From Halioglobus sp. (lineage in GTDB: Bacteria; Pseudomonadota; Gammaproteobacteria; Pseudomonadales; Halieaceae): a DNA stretch of 56,873 bases. The DNA lies in contig JAGRIK010000310.1 of assembly GCA_020443325.1 (NCBI GenBank), forward strand, positions 1 to 56,873, read 5' to 3'. Made by a program: the position numbers and the translations under genes. The notes beneath the pieces are model-generated. The model worked only from the letters and a program-made list of their open reading frames with translations, did no database searches and had not been told where the DNA came from. Below, one piece after another: positions 42,568-51,461 of this stretch; position 1 is the stretch's first letter; the number at the start of each line of letters is the position of its first letter.

Positions 42568-44166
42568 ATGAGTGACCAGAGCAAGCCCTCGCCTGACCAG
42601 ATTGACAGCGAATTCCGCTGGCAACTACCAGGCACATTCAATTTCGCCACGGATGTCGTGGACCGCTGGGCCTCGGATCCGGATCGGCTGGCCTTGATCG
42701 CAGAGAATGCCGACGGCGACCTGGATACCCTGAGCTACGCGGACGTATCACTGCGCTCCTGTCAGTTGGCCAACCTGCTCCGGGATCACGGGATCAAGCA
42801 GGGAGATCGGGTCATTGTCATGCTGCCCCGTATTCCGCAGTGGCAGATCGCCATGGTTGCCGTGCTGCGGCTGGGTGCGGTGCCCATTCCGTGCATCACC
42901 ATGCTAATGCCGAAGGACCTGGCATACCGTGCCGAGCACTCCGGCGCAGCCGGGGTCATCACCCTGGCCTCCGAGTGCCACAAACTGGAATCCATACCGG
43001 GCCTGGTCACGAGGATCTGTGTGGGTGAAGCGCCGGACGGCTGGACCAGCCTTGCCGAGGCGGACGCACAGCCCGAGGCCTGTGCTAACGTGGAGGTCGG
43101 TATCGACGACCCGGCCATCATTTATTACACCTCGGGCTCCACGGGCTTACCCAAGGGTGTCACCCACGCATCCCGCGCCCTCTGGGCCTGGCAGAGCTCT
43201 GCCGAACACTGGCTGGACCTGGGCCCGAAAGATCGTATCTGGTGTACCGCAGATACAGGCTGGTCCAAGGCCGGCACGAGCATTCTGTTCGGCCCCTGGA
43301 GTCGCGGCGCTGCGGTGCTGTTCTATGACGGCCCATTTGAGCCAGCGAAACGCTTTGAACTGCTGGCACGGCACAAGATCAACTGCTTCTGTGCGGCGGC
43401 CACTGAATTGCGACAACTGGTGCTGGAAGACGCCACTGGCTACGATCTCTCTTCGCTCCGCCAGACAGTGTCAGCCGGCGAATCCGTAAACCCGGAGATT
43501 CTCACCCGCTGGAAAGCGCTGACAGGGACCTCGGTACTGGACGGTTATGGCCAGACCGAAACGCTGATGACCATTACCAATCGACCGGACCGCCCAGTCA
43601 AGGCTGGCTCCATGGGTCGACCGCTGCCAGGCGTTGAGATCGCGGTGCGCACTGCAGAGGGTGAAGCACAATCTTCCTCTGCGCTGGGCGAACTTCTCAT
43701 CGGTCTTCCCAATCCACAGGTCATGCTCGGCTACTGGCAGGACCCGAAGCGAACAGAGGCAGCACGCCTGGAAATCGGTGGCCGGGAGTGGTTCGCCACA
43801 GGAGACAACGTTGAGATCGACAAGGACGGCTACGTTTTCTTCACGGGCCGCGCTGACGACATTATCAATTCCTCCGGCTATCGCATCGGTCCCCAGGAAG
43901 TGGAAAACGCCCTCAGTGGCCACCCCTCGGTGAAAGAATGTGCCGTAGTAGGTATTCCCGATGACACGCGCGGCGAACTGGTAAAGGCGTGGATTATTCT
44001 CAAAGGCGGCTTCGACGCGAGCGAAGAGCTTGTAGTTGAGCTCCAGAACCACGTCAAATCGACCACAGCTCCTTACAAATATCCCCGCCGCATCGCATTT
44101 ACAGATGAGCTTCCAAAGACCGTGACCGGAAAAATTCGCCGCAATGTACTGAGAGAGCGCAACTAA
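42568..44166 (+). CDS. Acyl-CoA synthetase (AMP-forming), LvaE-like position
   Basis: 532 residues of the ANL adenylating family: P-loop IIYYTSGSTGLPKGV at about 188-202, YGQTET, the hinge region FATGDNVEIDKDGYVFFTGR and the catalytic Lys near the C-terminus in LPKTVTGKIRR. The middle part resembles acetyl/medium-chain acyl-CoA synthetases. It would activate a carboxylic acid as its CoA ester and so opens the pathway encoded by the next genes. Cytoplasmic. The gap to the SDR gene is 30 bp. Confidence 0.95.
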   Translation: MSDQSKPSPDQIDSEFRWQLPGTFNFATDVVDRWASDPDRLALIAENADGDLDTLSYADVSLRSCQLANLLRDHGIKQGDRVIVMLPRIPQWQIAMVAVLRLGAVPIPCITMLMPKDLAYRAEHSGAAGVITLASECHKLESIPGLVTRICVGEAPDGWTSLAEADAQPEACANVEVGIDDPAIIYYTSGSTGLPKGVTHASRALWAWQSSAEHWLDLGPKDRIWCTADTGWSKAGTSILFGPWSRGAAVLFYDGPFEPAKRFELLARHKINCFCAAATELRQLVLEDATGYDLSSLRQTVSAGESVNPEILTRWKALTGTSVLDGYGQTETLMTITNRPDRPVKAGSMGRPLPGVEIAVRTAEGEAQSSSALGELLIGLPNPQVMLGYWQDPKRTEAARLEIGGREWFATGDNVEIDKDGYVFFTGRADDIINSSGYRIGPQEVENALSGHPSVKECAVVGIPDDTRGELVKAWIILKGGFDASEELVVELQNHVKSTTAPYKYPRRIAFTDELPKTVTGKIRRNVLRERN

Positions 44167-44196
44167 TACAACGATGAGCAGGGAACAGGGAAATTC

Positions 44197-44936
44197 ATGA
44201 CAGTAAATATCGACCTCAGCGGGCGCACAGCCCTGATCGCTGGAGGTTCCAGCGGCATTGGCCTTGGCATCGCCCATAAATTTCGTGAGGCTGGGGCACA
44301 GGTTCACGTGACCGGCACACGCCCGAACGCATCCGACTATGGTGAGGGCGAACTCGATGACCTCATTTTTCACTCTCTGGACGTTGCCGATTCCGCGGCA
44401 GTTGAAGCCTTCGCTACACAATTCAACGCGCTCGACATACTTGTCTCGAGTGTCGGCATCGTGGCGTACGGTGGCGCCGAATACGAGATCGAAACATTTC
44501 GGAAGGTGATCGACGTCAATCTTAACGGTGTCATGCATCTGTGCGTTTGTTTCAGGGATCTCCTCCAGGGCACAGAAACGCGCGAAGGCACCATTGTGCT
44601 GGTCGGTTCAACCTCGAGCTTTATCGCCACACCGGGGCAACCGGCTTACAGCGCCAGCAAGGGTGCCCTGTTGACGCTAACCAAGTCGCTGGCGCAAGCC
44701 TGGGCCCGCAAGGGTATCCGGGTCAACGGTATTGCGCCGGGATTCGTGAAAACCAAACTGACCCAACGCAGTTGGGAAGATAAAAAGTGTCCAGCGAAGC
44801 GACCAAGAGAATTCCGCTCAGGCGCTGGGGTGAACCGGAGGAAATGGGCAACACCGCCCTGTTCCTGGCTTCACCAATGGCCTCCTATATAACGGGACAG
44901 ATGTTGCTGGTGGACGGCGGCATCACCCTCATGTGA
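44197..44936 (+). pseudogene. Short-chain dehydrogenase/reductase with a frameshift near its end
   Basis: The 5' part (44197 to about 44785) encodes a classical SDR: AGGSSGIGLGIAHKF, YSASKGALLTLTKS and GIAPGFVKTKL. As it stands, the frame goes on to nonsense and stops at 44892. In the -1 frame the family ending resumes: RIPLRRWGEPEEMGNTALFL, then TGQMLLVDGGITLM and TGA at 44934-44936. One base is missing around 44781-44795, near a run of five A. Restored length would be about 247 residues. The loss removes the C-terminal helices and substrate loop, so the product is probably inactive unless the shift is a sequencing or assembly error. The next gene starts 18 bp after the restored stop. Confidence 0.85.
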
Positions 44937-44953
44937 TAGCACTGGAGTAACTC

Positions 44954-46009
44954 ATGGCCATAAATGTGGCAGAAGACGTCGCACCCGTCAGGGCAGACGA
45001 ACATATGGACTGGCCCAGCCTGGAGCACTGGTTGAAGCAGCACATCGACGGCCTGACAGGGCCTATGAGCGTGGCTCAGTTTCACGGCGGGCACGCGAAC
45101 CTCACTTACTGCGTTTCCTTCTGCGATTACGATCTGGTGGTGCGGCGCCAACCCCACGGCGACATCCCCCCCGGCGCTCACGATATGGCGCGAGAACACC
45201 GCGTCCTCAGCGCACTGGGCAAAGCCTTCCCACCTGCTCCTGCCTCACTGGCATACTGTGAGGACAACTCCGTCATCGGGGCACCCTTTGTGGTGATGGA
45301 GCGCAAGTACGGAGTCGTTATTCGCGATCACATTCCCGCTGCTCTGGCTGTCCACGAGAATGTAGAGCAACGTGTCAGCATGGCACTGATCGACGCGATG
45401 GCAGCATTGCACTCCATCGTGCCGGCTGATATCGGTCTGGAAAAGCTGGGACGTCCCGAGGGTTTTGTCAGCCGGCAGCTCGCTGGGTGGAACAAGCGCT
45501 GGGAACTGGCTTGCAGTGAAGAAGTGCCTCTGTTTGCAGAGATATACCAGCACTTGCTGGCAACCCAGCCCGAATCCTCACACGCCTGCATCGTGCACAA
45601 CGATCTCAAACTGGATAACTGCATGTTCGCCCCGGACAACCCGGACCAGGTGAGCGCAATTTTTGACTGGGACATGGCCACCCTGGGAGACCCCCTCGTT
45701 GAACTGGGCACGCTGCTGAGTTACTGGCGGGAGGCTGGCGACAAGCTACATCGAGCGCCCACCATCGAACTGGACATGGACCGTTTCCCGACTCGCGCTG
45801 AACTGGTAGAGCGCTATGCCCGTTCCGGTATCGAGATCACGCACATCGACTGGTACGAGGCCTTCGGCCACTGGAAGCACGCTGTCGTACTGCAACAGTT
45901 ATACAGGCGGTTCGCCACAGGCCAGACCAAGGACAGTCGCCTGGGCGCCCTCAAACCGAACATTGCTATCACACTTGGAGTTGCACGCGCCGTTCTGTCA
46001 AAGGTGTAG
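44954..46009 (+). CDS. APH-type phosphotransferase (ACAD10/11 kinase-domain / LvaA-like)
   Basis: 351 residues of the choline/aminoglycoside kinase fold: FHGGHANLTYCVSF (nucleotide loop), VVRRQP, CIVHNDLKLDNCMF (catalytic Asp and Asn) and IFDWDMATLGDPLVELG (metal-binding Asp). The last motif is the signature of the kinase half of ACAD10/ACAD11 and of LvaA, which phosphorylate 4-hydroxyacyl-CoA. It is directly followed by an ACAD10/11-type dehydrogenase, so the fused human enzyme is present here as two neighbouring genes. GGAG lies 8 bp before its ATG. Confidence 0.92.
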   Translation: MAINVAEDVAPVRADEHMDWPSLEHWLKQHIDGLTGPMSVAQFHGGHANLTYCVSFCDYDLVVRRQPHGDIPPGAHDMAREHRVLSALGKAFPPAPASLAYCEDNSVIGAPFVVMERKYGVVIRDHIPAALAVHENVEQRVSMALIDAMAALHSIVPADIGLEKLGRPEGFVSRQLAGWNKRWELACSEEVPLFAEIYQHLLATQPESSHACIVHNDLKLDNCMFAPDNPDQVSAIFDWDMATLGDPLVELGTLLSYWREAGDKLHRAPTIELDMDRFPTRAELVERYARSGIEITHIDWYEAFGHWKHAVVLQQLYRRFATGQTKDSRLGALKPNIAITLGVARAVLSKV

Positions 46010-46035
46010 CACCAACAACCCAACGAGAGAGAATC

Positions 46036-47211
46036 ATGATTGATTTCCAGATAACTGAAGAACAGCTGGCACTGCGGGAACGTGTCAAGACATTCGTAGT
46101 CGATAAAATTATTCCCTTCGAGAAAGACCCGCGCCTCACTTCCCACGGCCCGACGGATGAACTGCGCATAGAGCTGAACGCCCTGGCCAAAGAAGCCGGC
46201 CTGTTTGCACCCCATGTGCCTGCTCACTGGGGAGGCATGGGTCTGGATCACATGTCCTGCGCCATCGTGTTCGAGGCAGCGGGTTACTCACCACTGGGCC
46301 CCATCGCGATGCATTGCGCCGCACCGGACGAAGGCAATATGAATCTCCTGGAGAAGGTCGCGACCCAGGCGCAGAAAGACCGCTGGCTGAAGCCCTTCGC
46401 TGCAGGGGAAATACGCTCCAACTTCTGCATGACTGAACCCGGTGGCGCCGGAGCTGATCCCTCCAACATGCTGACCAAGGCCCGCTACGATGGCGATGAC
46501 TTCATCGTGAATGGCGTCAAGTGGCTGATTACCGGGGCCAAGGGATCTGCTTTCACCATTATTTTCTGTGACGTGGAAGCCGAGGCTGGCAAGCCGGGTG
46601 GCCCTACCATGTTGATCTCGGACATGGACCAACCCGGCATCAGCATCAGCCGCGAACTGGACACCATGGACAACAGCTTCACCGGTGGACATGGCGAGGT
46701 GACCTTCAAAGACCTGCGGATTCCTGCCGAAAACGTGCTCGGCGAAGTGGGTGAAGGCTTCCGCTACGTGCAAGTGCGCCTGGCGCCAGCCCGCCTCACC
46801 CACTGCATGCGCTGGCTGGGTGCAGCTCGCCGCAGCCACGACATCGCCCTGGATTATGCCCGCAACCGCCAGGCCTTCGGCAAGCCGATTGGTGAGCACG
46901 AGGGTATCGGCTTCATGCTGGCCGACAACGAAATCGACCTGCAGCAAAGCCAGTTGATGATCTGGTGGACAGCCGCGGCACTGGACGGCGGAAGTAAAGG
47001 CCGTCACGAATCGAGCATGACCAAGACGGCCGTCTCCGAAGCCGTATTTCGCATCGCCGACCGCTGCGTACAGATACTCGGCGGCCTGGGTGTAACACAG
47101 GACACAGTGGTAGAGTGGATATTCCGTGAAGCCCGCGCCTTTCGCATCTACGACGGCCCCTCGGAAGTGCACCGTTGGGCGATAGCCAAACGGATTCTCA
47201 GGAATGGCTGA
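46036..47211 (+). CDS. Acyl-CoA dehydrogenase of the ACAD10/11 type (LvaC-like)
   Basis: 391 residues, full-length ACAD fold. NFCMTEPGGAGADPSN is the flavin/substrate block and HCAAPDEGNMNLLEK matches the APDxGNM motif of ACAD10/11. Near the C-terminus, where ordinary ACADs have IYEGT with the base Glu, this protein has IYDGPSEVH, as in the ACAD11 group. In the lva route the homologue removes phosphate from a 4-phosphoacyl-CoA and yields the 3-hydroxy isomer rather than doing a plain oxidation. Location after the kinase gene (26 bp) supports that reading. Confidence 0.93.
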   Translation: MIDFQITEEQLALRERVKTFVVDKIIPFEKDPRLTSHGPTDELRIELNALAKEAGLFAPHVPAHWGGMGLDHMSCAIVFEAAGYSPLGPIAMHCAAPDEGNMNLLEKVATQAQKDRWLKPFAAGEIRSNFCMTEPGGAGADPSNMLTKARYDGDDFIVNGVKWLITGAKGSAFTIIFCDVEAEAGKPGGPTMLISDMDQPGISISRELDTMDNSFTGGHGEVTFKDLRIPAENVLGEVGEGFRYVQVRLAPARLTHCMRWLGAARRSHDIALDYARNRQAFGKPIGEHEGIGFMLADNEIDLQQSQLMIWWTAAALDGGSKGRHESSMTKTAVSEAVFRIADRCVQILGGLGVTQDTVVEWIFREARAFRIYDGPSEVHRWAIAKRILRNG

Positions 47212-47247
47212 GCGGTTTCACGGTGTGTATTGCAACGGAGCTTAATA

Positions 47248-48423
47248 ATGATTAAGAACGGCGAGTATTTTTTCCTCGACCAGGAGCGTGTGATCTTCGG
47301 CCGGGAGGCCGGCGAGGCAGCCGCTTCCGAGATAGAGAAACGAGGAGCCAGCAGGGTGCTGGTGGTCTCCTCCCCAACACTCAACCGTTCCCTGGGCGCC
47401 ACCGAATGCCTGCGCCAGCGCATCGGTGAACGCTTGGTCGATGTCTACGACGAGATCGCGCCACACGCGCCGCTGGACAACATCCTGCAACTGCGGCGGG
47501 TACTGCAGCGTGAGAAGCCTGACCTTATCATTTCTATCGGCGGTGGCAGCGTCATCGACACGGTCAAGGTAGCCACCCTGGCCGATGCAGCCGACGCGAA
47601 GTCCACCGAAGAAATTGCTGCCCTCAGGGTCACCGTTAACGAACAGGGAGAGCAAGTCGCGCCCTTCCAGCCCGATGCCCTGCTGCGACAGGTAAGCATT
47701 CCGACAACCCTGTCAGGCGCTGAATTTGGCACCATTGGTGGCGCGGTTGATCGCCAGCGCAACATTAAGGATATTTATACCCATCCGCAGATGTGCTCCG
47801 CCAGCATTATTTACGATGCCCAGCTTTGCCGCTTGACGCCCAATGAGCTCTGGGTTGCCACCGCAATGCGCGCAGTAGACCATGCAATCGAAACTGTGCT
47901 GTCGACCGGGGCTACGCCCTATACAGACGGGCCTGCGCTACACGCCCTGAAACTGTTTGGGCGCTCACTGCAAAGGGGCAACCAGCAAGACATGAGCCTG
48001 GAGGCCATCCAGGAGTGCCAGTTCGCAGTTTGGTCGGCGACCATCGGCCTGATGCGCGCTCCCTATGGTGCAAGTCACGGCATAGGACACCAGGTAGGCG
48101 CCATCGCCGGTGTTCAGCACGGCATTTGCTCCTGCGCCATGTTGCCTGCGGTTCTTCGCTACAACGCAGAAGTATCCGGCGAACGGGATGCCTGGATCGC
48201 CGAGGCTCTCGGCGCACAAGGGAGCAGCGCTGCCGACGCGGTACTGGCTCTGGTGCGGCGGCTCGGATTACCAGACAGCCTGAAAGCAGCGGGAGCAAGG
48301 AAAGACCAATTCGAACAGATAGCTACAGGCGCACTGCCCAGTTACTTCGTTCGCAACAATCCCAGGCCAATAAGCAGTGAATCCCAGATCATGGAGATCC
48401 TGAACATGGCATGGGAAACCTGA
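47248..48423 (+). CDS. Iron-containing (type III) alcohol dehydrogenase
   Basis: 391 residues from the ATG at 47248. NAD site SIGGGSVIDTVKVAT, and the metal ligands in MRAVDHAIE and APYGASHGIGHQVGAIAGVQHG (Asp and three His). It resembles maleylacetate reductase and 4-hydroxybutyrate-type dehydrogenases of the family. In an operon with hydroxyacyl-CoA chemistry it may oxidise a hydroxy acid or an aldehyde/alcohol precursor. It lies 36 bp after the ACAD gene and is the last gene of the tight cluster. Confidence 0.93.
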   Translation: MIKNGEYFFLDQERVIFGREAGEAAASEIEKRGASRVLVVSSPTLNRSLGATECLRQRIGERLVDVYDEIAPHAPLDNILQLRRVLQREKPDLIISIGGGSVIDTVKVATLADAADAKSTEEIAALRVTVNEQGEQVAPFQPDALLRQVSIPTTLSGAEFGTIGGAVDRQRNIKDIYTHPQMCSASIIYDAQLCRLTPNELWVATAMRAVDHAIETVLSTGATPYTDGPALHALKLFGRSLQRGNQQDMSLEAIQECQFAVWSATIGLMRAPYGASHGIGHQVGAIAGVQHGICSCAMLPAVLRYNAEVSGERDAWIAEALGAQGSSAADAVLALVRRLGLPDSLKAAGARKDQFEQIATGALPSYFVRNNPRPISSESQIMEILNMAWET

Positions 48424-48582
48424 GCCAGATAAGTGCACCCCCAGCGCAAACTTGTCCCCGAATCACGGAAATCTTTCGGGTTTTGCGCACAGAGCCGCTG
48501 CAGACTTTAGCCATCAACAAGCGTAGCGGCCTATCCACAAAATTTGCACCCTTGCAGACCAGAAGCGAGTGAATTGAAAGTC

Positions 48583-50544
48583 ATGCGTTACTTACGCCTT
48601 ATTATTACCCTGCTTTATCTGTTCTCACTGCCTGCACAGGCGTTCGATGATGCCGCAGAGCAAAAGAAGGCACAGCCGAATATACTCGTCATTGTTGTCG
48701 ATGACATGGGCTACACGGATGTTGGCGCCTTTGGTGGAGAAATACCTACGCCAACAATTGACAGCCTTGCCGCGCAGGGAATTCGCTTTACCAACTTCCA
48801 CGTGCTTCCCACATGCGCACCAACCCGCTCGGTATTACTGACGGGTACGGACAACCATACGGCGGGTATAGGCGCACAAGTCCTTTCGCCGGGGCAAGTG
48901 GGACAACCAGGATACGAGGGATATCTAAGCGACCGTGTGGTAACCACGGCAGAAGTACTGGGTAATGCCGGATATCACACCTACATGTCAGGAAAATGGC
49001 ATCTGGGGATGGAAGACAATCAAAGCCCGCACGCTCGGGGCTTTCAGGAGACGTTTGTCCTGGCGTCTGGCGGTGGAAGTCACTTTTCCGACGCTATGCC
49101 CATCCATCCACGAGAGCCTGTGGTCTATCGGCGCAACGGGAAAGTAGTGCCTGAGTTGCCGAAGTCATTTTATTCGACAATATACTACACCGACATGCTG
49201 CTATCCTTTTTGGATCGGGACAGAGACTCAGGAAAGCCGTTTTTTGCTTACCTGGCCTATACCGCGCCACATGACCCGCTTCAAGCTCCCAGGGATTACA
49301 TTCAGAAATATCAGGGTAAATACGATGCTGGCTACGAAGATCTTCGGGAAAAACGGCACCAGGGGTTGAAGGCCCAGGGGATTATCCCCAACAATTCAGC
49401 ACTTCCCAAATGGCCGTCCATCGTTAGCGAGTGGGACGACCTGTCTTCGGCGGAGCAGGCCAACCAGCGGCGCGATATGGAGACATACGCGGCAATGGTA
49501 GACATTCTGGATGAGCAGATCGGCCGCGTTGTGCAGTGGTTAAAAGAGAACAACCAATATGACAATACATTGATTGTCTTTCTGAGCGACAACGGCGCAA
49601 ATGCCGCCCCTACCTCTGCGTACGTCCAGGATGGAAATTACAGCTACTACGATCAGTTCGATAACAGCCTGGAAAATCGTGGTTCCAGGGGCTCTTTTAC
49701 AGTGATGGGGCCCGGCTGGGCGACTGCGAGTTCGGCGGGATTACGGTTGTTTAAGGCATTTTCGACCGAAGGCGGTATCCGCACTCCGGCCATTATTAAA
49801 CCGGCCGGTAAACCCGAGGCGGGAACCATCAACCGCAGTTTTGTGCATGTCAGCGACTTGATGCCCACGTTCCTGGACGCAGCCGATGCCACTCACCCTT
49901 CCTCTAGCAATCCCGAGCTGGCTCCCATGCAGGGGCATTCTCTTGCACCGCTGCTGGCAGGAGAAGAAGCCCAACTGCGATCCGCACCGGGTGTCGGATA
50001 TGAATTGCACGGGACCCAGGCATATTTCAAAGGGGACTGGAAAATCCTCAAAATGCCCATCCCCATGGGGAGCGGACAATGGGAGCTTTTCAATCTCAAC
50101 GAGGACCCTTTTGAGCTGAACAACCTCGCTCTATCTGAGCAAGACAAGCTCGCTGAACTTATCGCTGAGAACAAGGCCTATGAGGAGCGCGTGGGCGTGG
50201 TGTATGACCTCGTCCCTCAGCTAAAGGTATTCGCCACGATTGCGACTGCGCTATTGGCGGTAATGACCCTGGTGTTTGCCGGACTGGTGTGGGTTCTTGT
50301 TCGTCGCCGCCAGATCGGTACCTCAATTTTGGCCTTGATCCAGATACCTGGCGTTGTAGGCCTATTCAGTGCGTATTTTCAGCAGGCTGCCTGGTTTCTT
50401 CTCACTATGGCCGTGCTTAGCTTTATATACCTGGTGATTGTGAAAGCGAAATGGACTGTCCGGGCGCTACCTCTGACAGGAGCGCTGTTGGTCGCGGCAT
50501 ACCTGTGGCTCATTTCCGGGCAGTTGCTTGCACTTAGGCTCTGA
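48583..50544 (+). CDS. Sulfatase (S1 family) with C-terminal membrane domain
   Basis: 653 residues from the ATG at 48583. Signal peptide ends LPAQAF. Formylglycine site TCAPTRSVLLTG (Cys78, the canonical CxPxR form), VVDDMGYTD, GKWHLG and LSDNGAN. After the catalytic part (ends near 540) come about four TM segments (for example VFATIATALLAVMTLVFAGL and LTGALLVAAYLWLISG), so it should be membrane-bound at its C-terminus, which is unusual for arylsulfatases. It is less similar to the two sulfatases of the left half. It lies in line with the acyl-CoA operon after a 159-bp gap and could free a sulfated alcohol or phenol that feeds it. Confidence 0.92.
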   Translation: MRYLRLIITLLYLFSLPAQAFDDAAEQKKAQPNILVIVVDDMGYTDVGAFGGEIPTPTIDSLAAQGIRFTNFHVLPTCAPTRSVLLTGTDNHTAGIGAQVLSPGQVGQPGYEGYLSDRVVTTAEVLGNAGYHTYMSGKWHLGMEDNQSPHARGFQETFVLASGGGSHFSDAMPIHPREPVVYRRNGKVVPELPKSFYSTIYYTDMLLSFLDRDRDSGKPFFAYLAYTAPHDPLQAPRDYIQKYQGKYDAGYEDLREKRHQGLKAQGIIPNNSALPKWPSIVSEWDDLSSAEQANQRRDMETYAAMVDILDEQIGRVVQWLKENNQYDNTLIVFLSDNGANAAPTSAYVQDGNYSYYDQFDNSLENRGSRGSFTVMGPGWATASSAGLRLFKAFSTEGGIRTPAIIKPAGKPEAGTINRSFVHVSDLMPTFLDAADATHPSSSNPELAPMQGHSLAPLLAGEEAQLRSAPGVGYELHGTQAYFKGDWKILKMPIPMGSGQWELFNLNEDPFELNNLALSEQDKLAELIAENKAYEERVGVVYDLVPQLKVFATIATALLAVMTLVFAGLVWVLVRRRQIGTSILALIQIPGVVGLFSAYFQQAAWFLLTMAVLSFIYLVIVKAKWTVRALPLTGALLVAAYLWLISGQLLALRL

Positions 50545-50600
50545 GCTCTGCGGGTAACCGCTCAGGTTGTGCACCACGTCAGCAGATTTCTGTCACCCTA

Positions 50601-50629
50601 TTGACCAATGTATCATTGTATGACAATAT
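50601..50629 (+). promoter_or_regulatory. Sigma-70 promoter with overlapping ATTGT-ATG-ACAAT dyad
   Basis: TTGACC (50601-50606), 17 bp, CAATAT (50624-50629). The perfect 5-3-5 dyad ATTGT-ATG-ACAAT (50615-50627) covers the spacer and -10, the usual place for a repressor. It precedes the VOC/hydrolase genes. Confidence 0.5.
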
Positions 50630-50693
50630 CGAGCCTTTAGTGCACATTTCATCACTTTGAGTACAGTTTTTTTCGGGACCGGAGAAGTGAATA

Positions 50694-51386
50694 ATGATTA
50701 GACCCAATGCCCTTCATCACATCGCTATTTCCACCGGCGACATAAAAAAGCAGATCGAATATTTTAGCGATGTACTCGGGATGGAGCTCATCGCACTGTA
50801 CTGGATGCACGGAGTTGAAGGCGCATGGCATGGCTTCATGCGGCTCGGTGAAGGTGCTGTAGCTTTTGTCTTTACAGAACAAAATCCAGAACTGGAAACC
50901 ACCATTGGACATACACACCCAGGTAATGCAGGAGGGGCTTCTGCCCCGGGAACGCTGCAGCACCTCGCGTTGAATGTAGATACCCACGAAGAAATGCTGG
51001 CAATGCGCGATCGAATTCGCTCCCGCGGCATTCCAGTGATGGGCCCGATTGATCACGGCCTTTGCTTTTCCATCTATTTTGCCGGTCCTGAAAACCTGTC
51101 CCTGGAAATCTCGACGAACGACAAGGCAGACTATCCGCTGGACCTGGACGGCACCTGGATAGACCCCGAAGTCGTGAAGCTTGCGGGTATTTCGGAAGCA
51201 GAACTGGCTCGCTACCAGAACCCGGCGCCCTTTGAGACACCCACACAAAGCGTACCCCAACCCGAGTATGACGAATCCAAACCTCACCTCGCATACCCGC
51301 TTGAGGCCTATAAAGAGATGTTGAAACTACCCGATGAAGTCATTGCTGCATCCATGACTGACAAAGAGCCACCGGCCAAAAACTGA
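50694..51386 (+). CDS. VOC-family (glyoxalase/extradiol dioxygenase-like) protein
   Basis: 230 residues. Two beta-alpha-beta-beta-beta modules: NALHHIAISTGDIKKQIEYF with a metal-type His near the start, LQHLALNVDTHEEML, and FAGPENLSLEISTN with a late Glu, the pattern of VOC metalloproteins. A C-terminal extension of about 60 residues (from about 165) is Pro/Glu-rich. It could be an isomerase, lyase or ring-cleavage enzyme. Followed by an alpha/beta hydrolase after 75 bp, a pairing common in aromatic degradation. Confidence 0.88.
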   Translation: MIRPNALHHIAISTGDIKKQIEYFSDVLGMELIALYWMHGVEGAWHGFMRLGEGAVAFVFTEQNPELETTIGHTHPGNAGGASAPGTLQHLALNVDTHEEMLAMRDRIRSRGIPVMGPIDHGLCFSIYFAGPENLSLEISTNDKADYPLDLDGTWIDPEVVKLAGISEAELARYQNPAPFETPTQSVPQPEYDESKPHLAYPLEAYKEMLKLPDEVIAASMTDKEPPAKN

Positions 51387-51461
51387 TCCACAGAAGGGCA
51401 ACCTGCAGGTGAAGTGTCCTTCTTGACGTATAACTCATGCAATACCCACTAGGTGAAGCCA

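Noticed and set aside
43471-44538. 355-residue minus-strand frame across synthetase and SDR
   Set aside because: Antisense to two motif-rich genes and spans their junction; no protein family seen.
44781-44795. Programmed -1 frameshifting in the SDR
   Set aside because: The heptamer is T AAA AAG, which does not allow proper P-site re-pairing, and SDR genes are not known to use frameshifting; mutation or sequencing error is simpler.
46288-47172. 294-residue minus-strand frame within the ACAD gene
   Set aside because: Shadow of the acyl-CoA dehydrogenase reading frame.
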